Source: Biomaibacter acetigenes (lineage in GTDB: Bacteria; Bacillota; Thermosediminibacteria; Thermosediminibacterales; Tepidanaerobacteraceae). Taken from it: a stretch of DNA of 64,000 bases. Of this stretch, positions 7,814 through 20,398 are shown in pieces. The first letter of the stretch is position 1. Each line of letters begins with the position of its first letter. The DNA is taken from assembly GCF_003691585.1 (NCBI RefSeq), contig NZ_CP033169.1:2976001-3040000 (forward strand). The letters run 5' to 3'. The position numbers and the translations under genes were made by a program. The notes beneath the pieces are model-generated. The model saw only the letters and a list, made by a program, of their open reading frames with translations, did no database searches and was not told the origin of the DNA.

Positions 7814-8734
7814 CTAATTCAGCTTCGGGAGGTATTGCTGAGGGTCTATATTTTCTTTACCTTTAAATACTTCAAAATGAAGATGTGGCGGGTCTTCTAT
7901 CTCATAAGGAGCCGTCTTCCCAACCGCACCTATAATCTGGCCTTTTTTAACATATTTGCCTTTTTGTACCAGTTTATCTGATGAAAGATTTCCGTATAGT
8001 GTCCTGACATCTCCTCCATGGTCGATGACCACCACCACTCCCAGCCTGGGATCATTGCTTCTTACCTCCACCACCGTTCCGTCCATGGCCGCCTTGACCG
8101 GTGTACCCTCTTCTGCCGCAATATCAATGCCATGATGGGAATTCCATTGTTCCAGTGTTTTTGAATATATGAGTTTGTCCACGGCATAATCTGCTATAAC
8201 CTTGCCTACCGCCGGCATGGCCATGGTGGTCAGGGAGGGCTGGGTTATAGCAACTGCGGTCTTAATTTCTAATGTATCATCCACCGTCTTTGACGGCTTC
8301 TGCGAAAAGTCTTCATCTTTTACGGCTGTATTGGCCTGGCTTTTGACGGTATTGTTTTGAGACTGCCCGTCACTTATCTCTCCGTTTTGCCCCAGGTTTT
8401 TTTTAGCACTTTCAGGTTTTTTCTGGGGGACGGGAATGCTGTACTCTTTTTTCAGTTGCTCTTCGTCCAGCCGGTTTTCGTTGAGGTTTACCTGCCATTC
8501 TCCCAGCTTCGGAGTTTGCTCCTGACCCGGGTTAATGTCCTGATGCATTGCCCTGAAAAGCCAGAATGCGCTGTTTACACCAAGAAGCATTATCAGCACC
8601 GCTGCAAAGACCAGAGTCCTTTTAGACATTTTGCCAATCATTCTTATCAGTTTGATATTTCCTACGGTTTTTAGCAGTTTACCAAATTTACCTATGGACA
8701 AGGGAAATTTCATCGGCCACTTGAATCGGTACAT
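7814..8734 (-). CDS. spoIIQ: M23 peptidase-domain protein, SpoIIQ-like
   Basis: The 306-residue protein has a basic N-terminus, one transmembrane segment (about 40-60), a Gln/Lys-rich linker and a C-terminal LytM/M23 domain. The zinc-site motifs HHGIDIA (HxxxD) and PHLHFEVF (HxH) are both present, so the metalloprotease site is intact, unlike the degenerate site of Bacillus SpoIIQ; clostridial SpoIIQ proteins commonly keep it. Placement between spoIID and spoIIID supports the role of forespore partner of SpoIIIAH in the engulfment channel. GAGGTGATTTT precedes the ATG. Confidence 0.85.
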   Translation of the reverse strand: MYRFKWPMKFPLSIGKFGKLLKTVGNIKLIRMIGKMSKRTLVFAAVLIMLLGVNSAFWLFRAMHQDINPGQEQTPKLGEWQVNLNENRLDEEQLKKEYSIPVPQKKPESAKKNLGQNGEISDGQSQNNTVKSQANTAVKDEDFSQKPSKTVDDTLEIKTAVAITQPSLTTMAMPAVGKVIADYAVDKLIYSKTLEQWNSHHGIDIAAEEGTPVKAAMDGTVVEVRSNDPRLGVVVVIDHGGDVRTLYGNLSSDKLVQKGKYVKKGQIIGAVGKTAPYEIEDPPHLHFEVFKGKENIDPQQYLPKLN

Positions 8735-8842
8735 AAAATCACCTCATCATTATTATGACCAGAAATTTCCTCAATTATACATTCATTCCAGGGTCCTGGC
8801 TAATTGGGCGTTCCTACAATTGGAAGGCGCCTTGGATTACTT

Positions 8843-9847
8843 TTATAAAACCTTTTTGATTTCTACCCCCGTATAGTAATGTTTCAATATATCTACAAAA
8901 GTGGAGCCGTTCTTTGCCATGGCATTGGCTCCGTACTGGCTCATGCCCACGCCGTGGCCGAAACCCACGCAGGTGAATTTGATGCTCCTGCCGGTCCTTT
9001 CCCACTTGAAGTCGGTGGAATTGAGATCAAATAATTGCCTTATTTCTGTACCCTTCACCACTATGTTGCCCAGCTGCATTATTTTGACCCTTCCTCCGGC
9101 ACTCCTTTCCAGAACCTTCCATTGCCGCTCGGGGTTTTTAGGGTCAATGGCCAGGTCTGGCCATTTCTGCCGGAGCTTATTTACTATTTCCTCAACAGGA
9201 ATTTGCTTTACTTCAAGAAATCTCGGAGATATTTCTTCTCCTGGGCTGGTGACGCTGCGAAGGTATGGCTCATATTTTCCCCAGACATCTTCGGAGTTTT
9301 CGGTCTTGCCGTTGCTGGTGGAAAAAAACAGGGGATCGATGGGCTCTCCACTGTACAGCATGACCATGCCTGCGGTGGAGTTTACCGCCTGATTTATCTT
9401 GCTGTAATAATGATAATAAGAAAAAATGCCCCATTTTTTCAACATTTCACCTTTTGTGATCCATGCCTGGCAATGGGTGGGGTCATCACACACATCCGCC
9501 CCGGGATGAAGGCTGCAGCCGCTGCCTCCCGCCTGCACCCATCTTTTATACACATAAGTCCTGGCAGCCACGGCCTGAGCCTTTATTGCCTCCATATTGA
9601 AACTGGCGGGCATCTCCGCCGCCACTACACCTTTTACATATTCCTCAAGGGGTATGTTTTCAATTCTTTTTGCAGAATTTATGAAAAGGGCAACGGTACC
9701 TTTCTGCTGGCTTACTTTCGTTTTGGGCCTCACCTGCCCGCCGGGTCCTTCCGGCGGTACGGGCCTGCAGCTCTTTACTACCAGACCCGGAACGACTATG
9801 ACAATGAGAAATATAAAAAAAATGAGAATGTATCCCGCCCTTTTCAT
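8843..9847 (-). CDS. spoIID: Stage II sporulation protein D (lytic transglycosylase)
   Basis: SpoIID cuts peptidoglycan glycan strands during engulfment. An N-terminal membrane anchor (about 5-27) is followed by the SpoIID/LytB domain with IPLEEYVKGVVAAEMP, AQAVAARTYVYKR and near the C-terminus GFGHGVGMSQYGANAMA. Two adjacent ATGs exist; GGAGGG lies 5 bases before the second (9847), which I use. It lies between murA and spoIIQ, as in Bacillus. Length, about 335 residues, is normal. Confidence 0.93.
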   Translation of the reverse strand: MKRAGYILIFFIFLIVIVVPGLVVKSCRPVPPEGPGGQVRPKTKVSQQKGTVALFINSAKRIENIPLEEYVKGVVAAEMPASFNMEAIKAQAVAARTYVYKRWVQAGGSGCSLHPGADVCDDPTHCQAWITKGEMLKKWGIFSYYHYYSKINQAVNSTAGMVMLYSGEPIDPLFFSTSNGKTENSEDVWGKYEPYLRSVTSPGEEISPRFLEVKQIPVEEIVNKLRQKWPDLAIDPKNPERQWKVLERSAGGRVKIMQLGNIVVKGTEIRQLFDLNSTDFKWERTGRSIKFTCVGFGHGVGMSQYGANAMAKNGSTFVDILKHYYTGVEIKKVL

Positions 9848-9930
9848 CATATCCCTCCGGCTTCACATGAAATATTCTTTAATATTCTATTAGACAAATT
9901 AAAGGTATATGATTCTAATATAAGAAATTA

Positions 9931-9953
9931 GAAGCCAGAGATAAAAAGTCTGA
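9931..9953. repeat. Degenerate intergenic repeat, copy 1
   Basis: A 23-base stretch beginning GAAGCCAGAG matches 14818-14840 at 19 of 23 positions by eye, and both are preceded by ATATAAG at a similar distance. The rest of the 180-base gap between spoIID and murA holds the murA terminator and no gene. Confidence 0.35.
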
Positions 9954-9974
9954 ATAAGGGTATCTTGACCCGGG

Positions 9975-10009
9975 AAAAAATAAAGGATTTTGCCTTTTGG
10001 GCAAAATCC
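9975..10009 (-). terminator. Terminator after murA
   Basis: GGATTTTGCC (9985-9994) and GGCAAAATCC (10000-10009) form a perfect 10-bp stem with a 5-base loop. On the minus strand TTTATTTTTT follows. It ends the atp-ywmB-murA transcript. Confidence 0.9.
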
Positions 10010-10030
10010 CACTTAATGGAACTTCCAAAC

Positions 10031-11284
10031 TTACACCTCACACTTTTTTATATTTGCTCCCAGCAATGACAGCTTCCCTACTATATCCTCATAACCTCTT
10101 TCCACGTGGTGAGCATTCATGACGGTGGTGGTGCCTTCCGCTGCAAGGCCCGCCAGGATAAGAGCTGCTCCGGCTCTGAGGTCCGTGGCCTTTACCGGGG
10201 CTCCCGATAGCTTTTCCACACCTTCTATAACGGCGCTGCGGCCTTCTATCTTGATTCGGGCACCCATGCGCTTGAGCTCTTCCACATGCATGAAGCGGTT
10301 TTCAAAAACCGTCTCAATGACCATGCTGGTACCCCTGGCCAGACTTAAAAAAGCCATGATCTGGGCCTGCATGTCCGTCGGAAAGCCGGGGTACGGCAGA
10401 GTCTTCACATCCGAGGGCAGCGGCCTGCCATCCCCTATCACCCTCAATCCTTCCGGTTCCTCGATAATCTGGGCTCCGCATTCAATCAATTTTGCTATGA
10501 CCGGCTTGAGGTGTTCCGATACCACGTTTTCGAGTAGGATATTTCCCCCTGTTATTGCTCCGGCTACCAGAAAGGTTCCAGTTTCAATGCGGTCGGGAAT
10601 GACAGTATAGGATATGCCCTTGAGCTGTTTTACTCCTTCAATTTTAATCAAATCCGTGCCCGCACCGCGAATATGGGCCCCCATGGAATTTAAAAAGTTG
10701 GCTAAATCAATGATCTCGGGCTCTTTCGCGGCGTTTTCCACCACGGTTTGGCCTTCTGCCAGTGTGGCAGCCATCATTATGTTTTCCGTAGCACCAACAC
10801 TGGGAAAGTCCAGGTATATGGTAGTACCCTTTAGTTTTTCACACCGCGCCTCCACAAAACCGTGCCCCAATTCAATCTCTGCCCCCAGAGACGCAAAACC
10901 CTTAAGGTGCAGATCGATGGGTCTCGAACCAATGGCGCATCCACCGGGCATTGATATGCGGGCCTTTCCTTTCCTTGCCAGCAGGGGCCCCATTACCAAA
11001 AAAGAAGCCCGCATTTTCCTGACAAGGTCATAAGGGGCCTCAAAGGAATTTATGGGTGCCGCGTCTATTTTGATGGAATTTGCTTCGCATGATACCTTTG
11101 CTCCTAGAGACAGGAGCACTTCTTTCATAACCCTGACATCTTCAAGTTCAGGTGCATCTTCTATAATGCATTCTGCTTCGGTTAAAAGAGAAGCAGCTAT
11201 TACAGGCAGCACCGCATTTTTTGCGCTGCTTATTTTGACGGTGCCTGAAAGTTTACTACCACCCTCTATAATAAAACACGACAA
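10031..11284 (-). CDS. murA: UDP-N-acetylglucosamine 1-carboxyvinyltransferase MurA
   Basis: MurA transfers enolpyruvate from PEP to UDP-GlcNAc, the first committed step of peptidoglycan synthesis. The 417-residue protein has the paired EPSP-synthase fold. Its motif [17 protein letters not shown] contains the catalytic Cys at about residue 116, the fosfomycin target; [11 protein letters not shown] near the N-terminus binds substrate. The start is TTG, 8 bases after GGAGG. It lies between ywmB and spoIID, as in Bacillus (murAA). Confidence 0.96.
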   Translation of the reverse strand: MSCFIIEGGSKLSGTVKISSAKNAVLPVIAASLLTEAECIIEDAPELEDVRVMKEVLLSLGAKVSCEANSIKIDAAPINSFEAPYDLVRKMRASFLVMGPLLARKGKARISMPGGCAIGSRPIDLHLKGFASLGAEIELGHGFVEARCEKLKGTTIYLDFPSVGATENIMMAATLAEGQTVVENAAKEPEIIDLANFLNSMGAHIRGAGTDLIKIEGVKQLKGISYTVIPDRIETGTFLVAGAITGGNILLENVVSEHLKPVIAKLIECGAQIIEEPEGLRVIGDGRPLPSDVKTLPYPGFPTDMQAQIMAFLSLARGTSMVIETVFENRFMHVEELKRMGARIKIEGRSAVIEGVEKLSGAPVKATDLRAGAALILAGLAAEGTTTVMNAHHVERGYEDIVGKLSLLGANIKKCEV

Positions 11285-11306
11285 CGCCTTTCCCTCCGCA
11301 AGCTTA

Positions 11307-12053
11307 TTAGTACTCCACTGAAATAACCGGCGTTCCTATCCATATATAAGTCCTGTCATCTTCCAAATTATACCTCATGGCTATATTTACGTTATAGCTT
11401 TTTTCCAGGATGGTTATACTGTCGGACAGTTTTGGGGAATATCCTACCACACTGGTAGTATAATCATCCTTCATCCGTTCAAGATTTTCAATTTTCAGGT
11501 CCTTAGCAAATTGCTCCAGGATTTTATCCTGCTCAATCTCATTAAGTTTACCATCAAAAGTCCCGGTTATACAAGTGGTAATTCTTGACTGGCCTCCACT
11601 GGAAATAATAGCATCCCGGACTTTTGCCTGGAGTTCTTTTAATTTCTCAATATCCCTTGATGTCGCTGTCACCACCAGATATGTCTGCGGGTCTTTTTCA
11701 TATTCCTCCGGCAACACCACTGATTGCAATATGACCTGGAGAAATGTGCCTGAATCAATCCATCCTTCTGTATTTATTATTCGGTACATTTCGTCAGATT
11801 CCTTCGTGATTTTAAAATCTTGCGCTTTCCCGCCAAAAAGTTTTATTATGCCGTCCTTATTTTTTTCCATCTCTGAAAAGCTCATAAACTCCCGATTTAT
11901 GACAGACCAGTCTACCACATCAAATACTTCAAGCATGGCTCCGCACGATAGAAAGGTTGTTTTAAGCGGGTCTTTCTCTTCGGAACTCCAGGTGACACCC
12001 GGCAATAGCATTACAAGAATAATTCCCATAACCAGTATCTTGAAAAATTTCAC
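11307..12053 (-). CDS. ywmB: YwmB-family secreted TATA-box-binding-like protein
   Basis: This 248-residue protein has a signal peptide (about 1-23, ending near TWSSEE) and a body that matches the YwmB family, whose fold resembles a TATA-binding protein but whose function is not known. The GTG start is 7 bases after GGGGGG. Synteny between atpC and murA is the same as in Bacillus and supports the name. It is probably extracellular or wall-associated. Confidence 0.8.
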   Translation of the reverse strand: MKFFKILVMGIILVMLLPGVTWSSEEKDPLKTTFLSCGAMLEVFDVVDWSVINREFMSFSEMEKNKDGIIKLFGGKAQDFKITKESDEMYRIINTEGWIDSGTFLQVILQSVVLPEEYEKDPQTYLVVTATSRDIEKLKELQAKVRDAIISSGGQSRITTCITGTFDGKLNEIEQDKILEQFAKDLKIENLERMKDDYTTSVVGYSPKLSDSITILEKSYNVNIAMRYNLEDDRTYIWIGTPVISVEY

Positions 12054-12106
12054 ATTTCATCCCCCCATAATTTTTTTCTTTATGATTATTGCCAAAAAAA
12101 GCATGT

Positions 12107-13901
<1,795 letters not shown>

Positions 13902-13976
13902 TTAACGTATATGACATCATCTTCAGCGGTTGATACACGATTTTCTACTTGCTCTAAAGTTTTCACTGATAGCATA

Positions 13977-14807
13977 TTAGTGCAAATAGTTTTCTGCACC
14001 GCTGACTATCTCGGTTATCTCTCTGGTGATGATGGCCTTCCTCTCCTGATGGAACTTAAGGCTCAAGTCTTCCAGCAGGTTATCGGCATTTTCGGTGGCA
14101 CTTTCCATGGCCCTCATGCGAAAAGCCTGCTCACTAGCGTAAGAATGAAGATAAAACCCATAAAGGCTCATTTTCACATAAAATTTTACCAGCAGATTTA
14201 TCAGTTCCTCTGGTGAAGGTTCAAATATATACAGGCGTTTTTTTTCGTTTCCTTTCTCTTTTTTCTCTGTTTTTTCGGGCGGAAGTATTTTTACCACCTT
14301 CACTTCCTGTACACCAGGACTTTTAAAATGAGTGTAGACGGCAAATATACTGCGGTTACTTTCATATTCCTTTATTGCTCTTTCAGAGATTTCCTCCAGG
14401 GCTTCGGGACTTATTTCTTTTTCCATGTCGGTATACTCCAGCAGCGGTTTAATCCCATGGCTTGAGAAAAACTTTTTGGCTTTGGCTCCTATTGTTATCA
14501 CATCAAATTTATTTAAAGGTTTTATTTTATTTAAGACAACTTTGAGTATATCCGCATTGTATCCCCCAGCCAGGCCCCTGTCGCTGGCCATCACTATAAA
14601 AACCGGTGAATATTCATCTACGTTTTTTAACGTTGCAGGGATTTTTGCCATGATTTCTTGCATCCTGTCAAATACATCGCCAAAATCTAAAGCTTTCTTT
14701 TGAGCTACCTTTAATCTGGCCGAAGAAACCATATACATTGCGCCCGTGATCTTGCGCATATTTTTGATACTTGAAAGTCGCCTTTTTATGTCACGAATAC
14801 CTGACAT
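13977..14807 (-). CDS. atpG: F-type ATP synthase subunit gamma
   Basis: The rotating stalk subunit of F1. The 276-residue protein has the N-terminal IKRRLSSIKNMRKITGAMYMVS helix and the C-terminal MRAMESATENADNLLEDL helix that form the coiled-coil shaft, with a Rossmann-like middle (VFIVMASDRGLAGGYN). No strong ribosome site precedes the ATG; a spacer of about 90 bases with a hairpin separates it from atpA, possibly tuning subunit ratio. Confidence 0.95.
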   Translation of the reverse strand: MSGIRDIKRRLSSIKNMRKITGAMYMVSSARLKVAQKKALDFGDVFDRMQEIMAKIPATLKNVDEYSPVFIVMASDRGLAGGYNADILKVVLNKIKPLNKFDVITIGAKAKKFFSSHGIKPLLEYTDMEKEISPEALEEISERAIKEYESNRSIFAVYTHFKSPGVQEVKVVKILPPEKTEKKEKGNEKKRLYIFEPSPEELINLLVKFYVKMSLYGFYLHSYASEQAFRMRAMESATENADNLLEDLSLKFHQERKAIITREITEIVSGAENYLH

Positions 14808-14817
14808 ATGATATAAG

Positions 14818-14875
14818 AGGCCAGAGGTAAGAAGTCGGATGTCAGAATATGATTTCCGACTACCATAGTTCCTCT
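14818..14875. repeat. Degenerate intergenic repeat copy 2 and hairpin in the atpA-atpG spacer
   Basis: AGTCGGA (14833-14839) pairs with TCCGACT (14855-14861), with an outer AGAGG/CCTCT pair at 14823-14827 and 14871-14875. The left part (14818-14840) is a 19/23 match to 9931-9953. It may be a decayed short interspersed repeat or an RNA processing hairpin. Confidence 0.4.
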
Positions 14876-14899
14876 CGCCGTAACCTCCTTACTCGTAAC

Positions 14900-16501
14900 T
14901 TACGCTTGATTTATTCTATCCCCTGTCTTGTCTTTTATGAACTCGGCGTTTTCGTCATCAGTCTGGTGAAGTTCTTCAGGGGATTCCTTTTCGCTGGGTT
15001 TAAATCTTTCCTTAAATTCCGTTATAGTTTTTCTAATTTTATCTTCCAGTTCATCATCCAATGCTTTTTTTTGTTCTATTTCCTCCAGCAGATCTTTGTG
15101 AATGGACCTTACATAGTCCAGCATTTCTTTCTCAAATCTTTTTATGTCGACGATGGCTACATCATCCAGGAATCCATGGGTCACCGCATAAAGGGCCAGT
15201 ATCTCTGCGGTAAGGTCCAGGGGCTGAAGCTGATTTTGCTTTAAAATCTCTACTATGCGCTCACCCCGGGCGAGTCTTGATTTGGTTTCACTATCAAGCT
15301 CTGTTCCAAACTGAGCAAAGGCCGAAAGCTCTCGGTACTGGGCAAGTTCCAGCCTTATCCTGCCGGCTACCTGTTTCATTATCTTATACTGGGCGGCACC
15401 TCCTACCCTGGATACCGAAAGGCCTGCATTTATGGCAGGACGCACTCCGGAATAGAAGAGCTCCGATTCCAGATAAATCTGCCCGTCGGTAATGGAAATG
15501 ACATTGGTGGGAATATATGCCGAGACATCCCCAGCCAATGTCTCCACTATGGGTAGAGCAGTCATGGAGCCTCCTCCGAACTTCCTGGAAAGGCGAGCCG
15601 CCCTTTCTAAAAGCCTTGAATGCAGGTAAAATATGTCTCCCGGAAATGCCTCCCGGCCGGGCGGCCTGCGCAAAAGCAACGACATGGCTCTGTAAGCTAT
15701 GGCATGTTTGGAAAGGTCATCATATACTATCAAAACATCCTTTCCGCCGTACATAAATTCTTCAGCCATAGCACACCCTGCATATGGTGCTATATATTGC
15801 AGTGGGGCAAGTTCGCTGGCATTGGCGGCTACTACTATAGTATAATCCATGGCGCCGTTTTCTCGGAGTATCTCCACCAGCCGTGCCACACTGGAACTTT
15901 TTTGGCCTATGGCTACATATATACAGTAAACTCCCTTGCCCTTTTGATTTATGATGGCATCCACAGCTATAGCGGTCTTCCCTGTCTGTCTATCACCTAT
16001 GATGAGTTCCCTCTGCCCCCGGCCTATGGGTATCATAGCATCAATGGCCTTAATACCCGTTTCTAAAGGTGTATTTACCGGCCGCCGTTCTATTATCCCA
16101 GGAGCCGGGTACTCAATGGGACGGGTTACCTGGGTCTTTATAGGGCCCCTTCCGTCTATGGGTTTGCCCAGGGCATCCACAACCCTGCCCAGCAGCTCTT
16201 CTCCCACGGGCACTTCCACGACCCTACCGGTAAGGTTTACCTCATCTCCTTCTTTAATCTCGGTATCCGGGCCTAGAAGAACACACCCAATGGAATCCTC
16301 TTCCAGGTTTAAAGCCATACCGTGAATGCCGTTTTTAAAGACCAAAAGCTCTCCTGCCATAGCCTTTCTGGCACCGTAGATTCTGGCTATACCATCACCC
16401 AAGCTCATCACATATCCTATTTCATCTACTTCAAGATGTTTTTCGTAACCCCGTATTTTATCTTCTATAACCGAAATTATCTCATCAGGCGCCAGGTTCA
16501 T
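14900..16501 (-). CDS. atpA: F-type ATP synthase subunit alpha
   Basis: This non-catalytic nucleotide-binding F1 subunit has P-loop [13 protein letters not shown] and the signature [14 protein letters not shown] with the Arg-finger region. A second ATG (16501) lies 8 bases after GAGGAG and is preferred to the first at 16507. The C-terminus carries an extra charged tail after the usual end (from about [10 protein letters not shown] onward), making it about 25-30 residues longer than common homologues. Confidence 0.95.
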   Translation of the reverse strand: MNLAPDEIISVIEDKIRGYEKHLEVDEIGYVMSLGDGIARIYGARKAMAGELLVFKNGIHGMALNLEEDSIGCVLLGPDTEIKEGDEVNLTGRVVEVPVGEELLGRVVDALGKPIDGRGPIKTQVTRPIEYPAPGIIERRPVNTPLETGIKAIDAMIPIGRGQRELIIGDRQTGKTAIAVDAIINQKGKGVYCIYVAIGQKSSSVARLVEILRENGAMDYTIVVAANASELAPLQYIAPYAGCAMAEEFMYGGKDVLIVYDDLSKHAIAYRAMSLLLRRPPGREAFPGDIFYLHSRLLERAARLSRKFGGGSMTALPIVETLAGDVSAYIPTNVISITDGQIYLESELFYSGVRPAINAGLSVSRVGGAAQYKIMKQVAGRIRLELAQYRELSAFAQFGTELDSETKSRLARGERIVEILKQNQLQPLDLTAEILALYAVTHGFLDDVAIVDIKRFEKEMLDYVRSIHKDLLEEIEQKKALDDELEDKIRKTITEFKERFKPSEKESPEELHQTDDENAEFIKDKTGDRINQA

Positions 16502-16513
16502 TTTCATTGCTCC

Positions 16514-17041
16514 TCACGTTATAGTAGCTTTGATGCGGTCGAGTTCGGACTTTATGGTGCCGTCTATCACCTGAAAGCCCATTCTTATCATCATCCCGCC
16601 GATGATGTCCGGCTCCAGGATATTTTCTATGATGACATGTGTATTATACAGCTTATCCAATTTTTTCTTGATATCCCACTTTTCTTCCTCAGTCAAGGGC
16701 ACAACCGTATAAACCTTTGCGAACCTTTGCTCTTTATATTTACGGTAAAGATTCGAGTATTCCCTAAAAATTTCCTTCAGAGAATCCTGCCTGTTTTTGT
16801 CAATTACAAAAAAAATAAAATTTAACATTTCCTGACTTGTTTTTTGTGAAAAACTCTGCATTATTACATTTTTTTTGGTTTCCCTCGAAATTTCAGGATG
16901 GTCTAAAAAATGCCGGAACTTATTGTCAATTTTTATAATGTGACATATCATCCACAGTTCATTTTTAAATTCTTCTATTTTATCGGCTTTTCGGGCTACG
17001 GAAAAAAGGGCTTCCGCATAAGGACTGCTCACTGCAGCCAT
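16514..17041 (-). CDS. atpH: F-type ATP synthase subunit delta
   Basis: This peripheral-stalk (OSCP-like) subunit links F1 alpha to the b dimer. It is 175 residues long, with an N-terminal helical bundle starting SSPYAEALFSVA and the C-terminal signature IIGGMMIRMGFQVIDGTIKS. It overlaps the end of atpF by 13 bases, showing translational coupling. Confidence 0.92.
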   Translation of the reverse strand: MAAVSSPYAEALFSVARKADKIEEFKNELWMICHIIKIDNKFRHFLDHPEISRETKKNVIMQSFSQKTSQEMLNFIFFVIDKNRQDSLKEIFREYSNLYRKYKEQRFAKVYTVVPLTEEEKWDIKKKLDKLYNTHVIIENILEPDIIGGMMIRMGFQVIDGTIKSELDRIKATIT

Positions 17042-17523
17042 TGTCTTTCATCCATCCTTTCGATGACCCGGTGTATGAGCTTCCGGTGGTCTTCAGGCGA
17101 AAGTTTCTCCTCCAAAATTTTTGACGCTATCATTACGGATAATTCAGCCGCTTTTTCCATGACCTCAGAAACGGCCTTGCTCTTTTGCCTTTCAATCTCG
17201 CCGCGGGCCTGGGCCGTCATGCTTTCAGCTTCTTGTTTTGCCTTTTGTATAAGTTCCTGCCTGAGGGCAGCAGCTTCTTGTTTTGCCTGTTCTATTATGG
17301 AACGCACTTCGGCATGGGCATTTTTAATTTTTGCCTGATATTCTTTGTAAAGTCCTTCTGCTTCAATTTTCCGTCTTTCGGCTTCATCAAAAAGGGATTT
17401 CAAATCTTCCCGGCGTTTCTTTAAAAAATCCCCCAGGGGTTTATACAAAAACCTTTTCAAAAAATAAAAGAGTATAAACACATTGATGAGTTGAAATATC
17501 ATGGTATAAACATTTACCAGCAT
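17029..17523 (-). CDS. atpF: F-type ATP synthase subunit b
   Basis: This peripheral-stalk subunit has one N-terminal membrane helix (about 8-24, QLINVFILFYFLKRFLYKPL) and a long charged coiled coil to residue 164. AAGG lies 9 bases before the ATG. Na+-type enzymes sometimes carry a standard single b; there is no duplicated b gene here. Confidence 0.92.
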   Translation of the reverse strand: MLVNVYTMIFQLINVFILFYFLKRFLYKPLGDFLKKRREDLKSLFDEAERRKIEAEGLYKEYQAKIKNAHAEVRSIIEQAKQEAAALRQELIQKAKQEAESMTAQARGEIERQKSKAVSEVMEKAAELSVMIASKILEEKLSPEDHRKLIHRVIERMDERQWLQ

Positions 17524-17538
17524 ACGATCGAGCCTTCT

Positions 17539-18474
<936 letters not shown>

Positions 18475-18496
<22 letters not shown>

Positions 18497-18864
18497 CTTT
18501 TCCACCTCCCAAGAATAGTATTTGAATAAATCACCAGTTTTATTACCATTAGGCCGGCTATTGCAGCTGTAAAAACATCAAAGCCCAGTTTAAGGCAGAT
18601 TAATAAAGCATTCATGATAATCGTTAGCCGGATGAGATAAATGCCGTACATAACGATGAAAGCCTGGCGATAACCGGATTTTATAGATCTTATAATGCTT
18701 ATGTAGAGCAAAATATAATTTATGTTTGATACAAAAGATCCCGCCGCAAGTCCCATTACCCACCGACCGCTTTTATCCAGCAACAAGGATGTAAGTACTG
18801 CCCCCAGGGATATGAAGCTGTTCATCCGGAGTATTTTTCCAAAATCCCGGCTCAATCTTACCAT
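18475..18864 (-). CDS. atpI: ATP synthase protein I
   Basis: The 129-residue protein has four predicted membrane helices and stands first in the F-ATPase operon. AtpI-family proteins assist c-ring assembly and may handle Mg2+ or Na+. It overlaps atpB by about 22 bases. AGGTGAT lies just before the ATG. Sequence conservation in this family is weak, so the call rests mainly on position and topology. Confidence 0.85.
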
Positions 18865-18936
18865 TTTATCACCTGCATCTTTGAAACTTACTAAAACAAT
18901 TCTTGAGCTTTAATTATTATGTCCTGAATCAACATT

Positions 18937-18973
18937 AAAAAGCCTGCTTCCACTTGACATGGAAACAGGCTTT
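18937..18973 (-). terminator. Terminator hairpin upstream of the F-ATPase operon (copy in repeat A)
   Basis: The 13-base arms at 18939-18951 and 18961-18973 pair with one mismatch around a 9-base loop. On the minus strand T5 follows. It would stop transcripts coming from the PTS island before they enter atpI. It is a copy of the V-ATPase terminator at 28111-28146. Confidence 0.8.
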
Positions 18974-18992
18974 GTTTATCAGCCGTTCATCA
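18938..18992. repeat. 55-bp direct repeat, copy A (island boundary)
   Basis: All 55 bases are identical to 28111-28165, in the same orientation. The copy includes the terminator hairpin and, on the minus strand, the last codons (Met-Asn-Gly-stop) of the V-ATPase D gene, although no D gene precedes it here. The two copies bracket the AT-rich PTS island. Confidence 0.93.
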
Positions 18993-19197
18993 ACCCGATC
19001 TTCTCTTATAGTCCTAGTTCCCTTTTACTTCTTCAAGAGTCTTCACCCTACCGGCTTGACGTCTTCTTTCGCTTCTTTTAATGCATGCAAAGTTTGAATG
19101 TAACCGCAAAGAGAACACCATCGTTGGGGCAGCTACCATATTTTTCTTTAGGAAATTTTCAAAGGTACTCAGTCAATCTAACGCTGTTCACGGTTTT
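18993..19197. other. Junction DNA with possible decayed coding fragments
   Basis: The segment between repeat A and the YeiH-type gene has no intact gene. On the minus strand it holds short open stretches in different frames, such as ALKEAKEDVKPVG and then VKTLEEVKGN followed by a stop. They read like one coding sequence interrupted by a single-base shift. I could not recognise the parent gene. Confidence 0.35.
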
Positions 19198-20193
19198 TTA
19201 TGCGATTACAATTAATTTTACAATGACTGCACTCAGTAGAGATATAAAAATAGAAGACATTAGGCCTAGATACAAAGGCTTAACTCCAACTCTTTTTAAG
19301 TTTGAGAAACTTAAATCTAAACCCAATGCTGCCATGGCGGATGTCATAAGATATCCATCTATAGTGATTAAACTTTGGGATATCTCTTTAGGAATAATAA
19401 ATATGGAATTAATTATAACTACAGCTAGAAACATTATGACAAACCAGGGAATGGATATTTTCTTCAAATCAAAACTTTTTCCTTTGCTGTTTCCTATTTC
19501 ACTAAAGCTTAAGTAAATGGTCACCGGAATTATAAACAATACTCTGGTTAACTTTACAAGAGTAGCTGTAGTCCCCGAGTCAGGTGATATAGCAAATCCT
19601 GCCGCTACCACCTGTGCCACTTCATGTATCGAGCTGCCTGCCCACATCGAATAAAATGATACATCCATATTTAAAATTCTGTAAAGAACTGGGTAAAAAA
19701 ACATAAATATGGTCCCAAAAAGAGTGATGCTACCTATTGCAAACGCTACATCTTCTTCTTCTGATTTAATAATAGAATTAGCCGCAGCCACCGCAGATGC
19801 CCCGCATATGGATGTTCCGGTGCCTATAAGTGTGGAAAGTTTATATGGGATTTTCATCTTTTTACCCATGTATTGGGTAAATAATAGAGTCAGTGTAGAA
19901 ACAACAATTATAAGTATCACAGCCTTTAATCCTATTTTGCTTACTTCAGTAAGGCTTAATTTAAATCCTAACATAATTACCGCAAGCCTTAATATCTTTT
20001 TTGAGCAAAATTTTATCCCATCTATCATATTTTCTTTTAACCCTATTGTATTTTTTATTAATGCACCTATTAAAATGGCTATTATTAGAGAGCTAAAATT
20101 CATTTTTTTAACAATATCAATACCTTGAATAAGGTATGAAGCAATTGTAGCTAAAGTTACTATAAATATCCCATTTGCATATTTTAAAACCAA
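19198..20193 (-). CDS. YeiH-family putative membrane exporter
   Basis: The protein has about 331 residues and roughly ten membrane helices, with family motifs GTGTSICGASAVAAA and MWAGSSIHEVAQVVAAG, typical of the UPF0324/YeiH group often labelled putative sulfate exporters without firm proof. A TTG at 20193 lies just after GGAGGAGG and is preferred to the TTG at 20214, which precedes that site. It is the last gene of the PTS island, 205 bases after the SIS gene. The substrate is unknown; it may export an organic or inorganic anion produced by the pathway. Confidence 0.75.
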   Translation of the reverse strand: MVLKYANGIFIVTLATIASYLIQGIDIVKKMNFSSLIIAILIGALIKNTIGLKENMIDGIKFCSKKILRLAVIMLGFKLSLTEVSKIGLKAVILIIVVSTLTLLFTQYMGKKMKIPYKLSTLIGTGTSICGASAVAAANSIIKSEEEDVAFAIGSITLFGTIFMFFYPVLYRILNMDVSFYSMWAGSSIHEVAQVVAAGFAISPDSGTTATLVKLTRVLFIIPVTIYLSFSEIGNSKGKSFDLKKISIPWFVIMFLAVVIINSIFIIPKEISQSLITIDGYLMTSAMAALGLDLSFSNLKRVGVKPLYLGLMSSIFISLLSAVIVKLIVIA

Positions 20194-20398
20194 TCGTCCT
20201 CCTCCTTTGCCCAATTATTATCAAGCTATGACAGTAACAAAGAAAGCTTGCGGTATTTAAGCAAAATAATGAAGCGAGCAGAAGCTATGCAAATGAAGTG
20301 TCTTCTGAACCCGCTCCAATGCATTAAATCTGATGTTTGTATATTCTTATATTTTGAATGCATACATGATTTTTTAGGTTTTTTGTATATTGTATAAA

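Noticed and set aside
9035-9931. Long plus-strand open frame opposite spoIID (298 codons)
   Set aside because: SpoIID on the minus strand has full family motifs and a good ribosome site; the opposite frame has none and a composition typical of an antisense shadow.
18865-18937. A clear sigma-A promoter for the F-ATPase operon
   Set aside because: TTGATT and CATAAT-like hexamers occur but not at usable spacing, so no promoter was called although one must be near.
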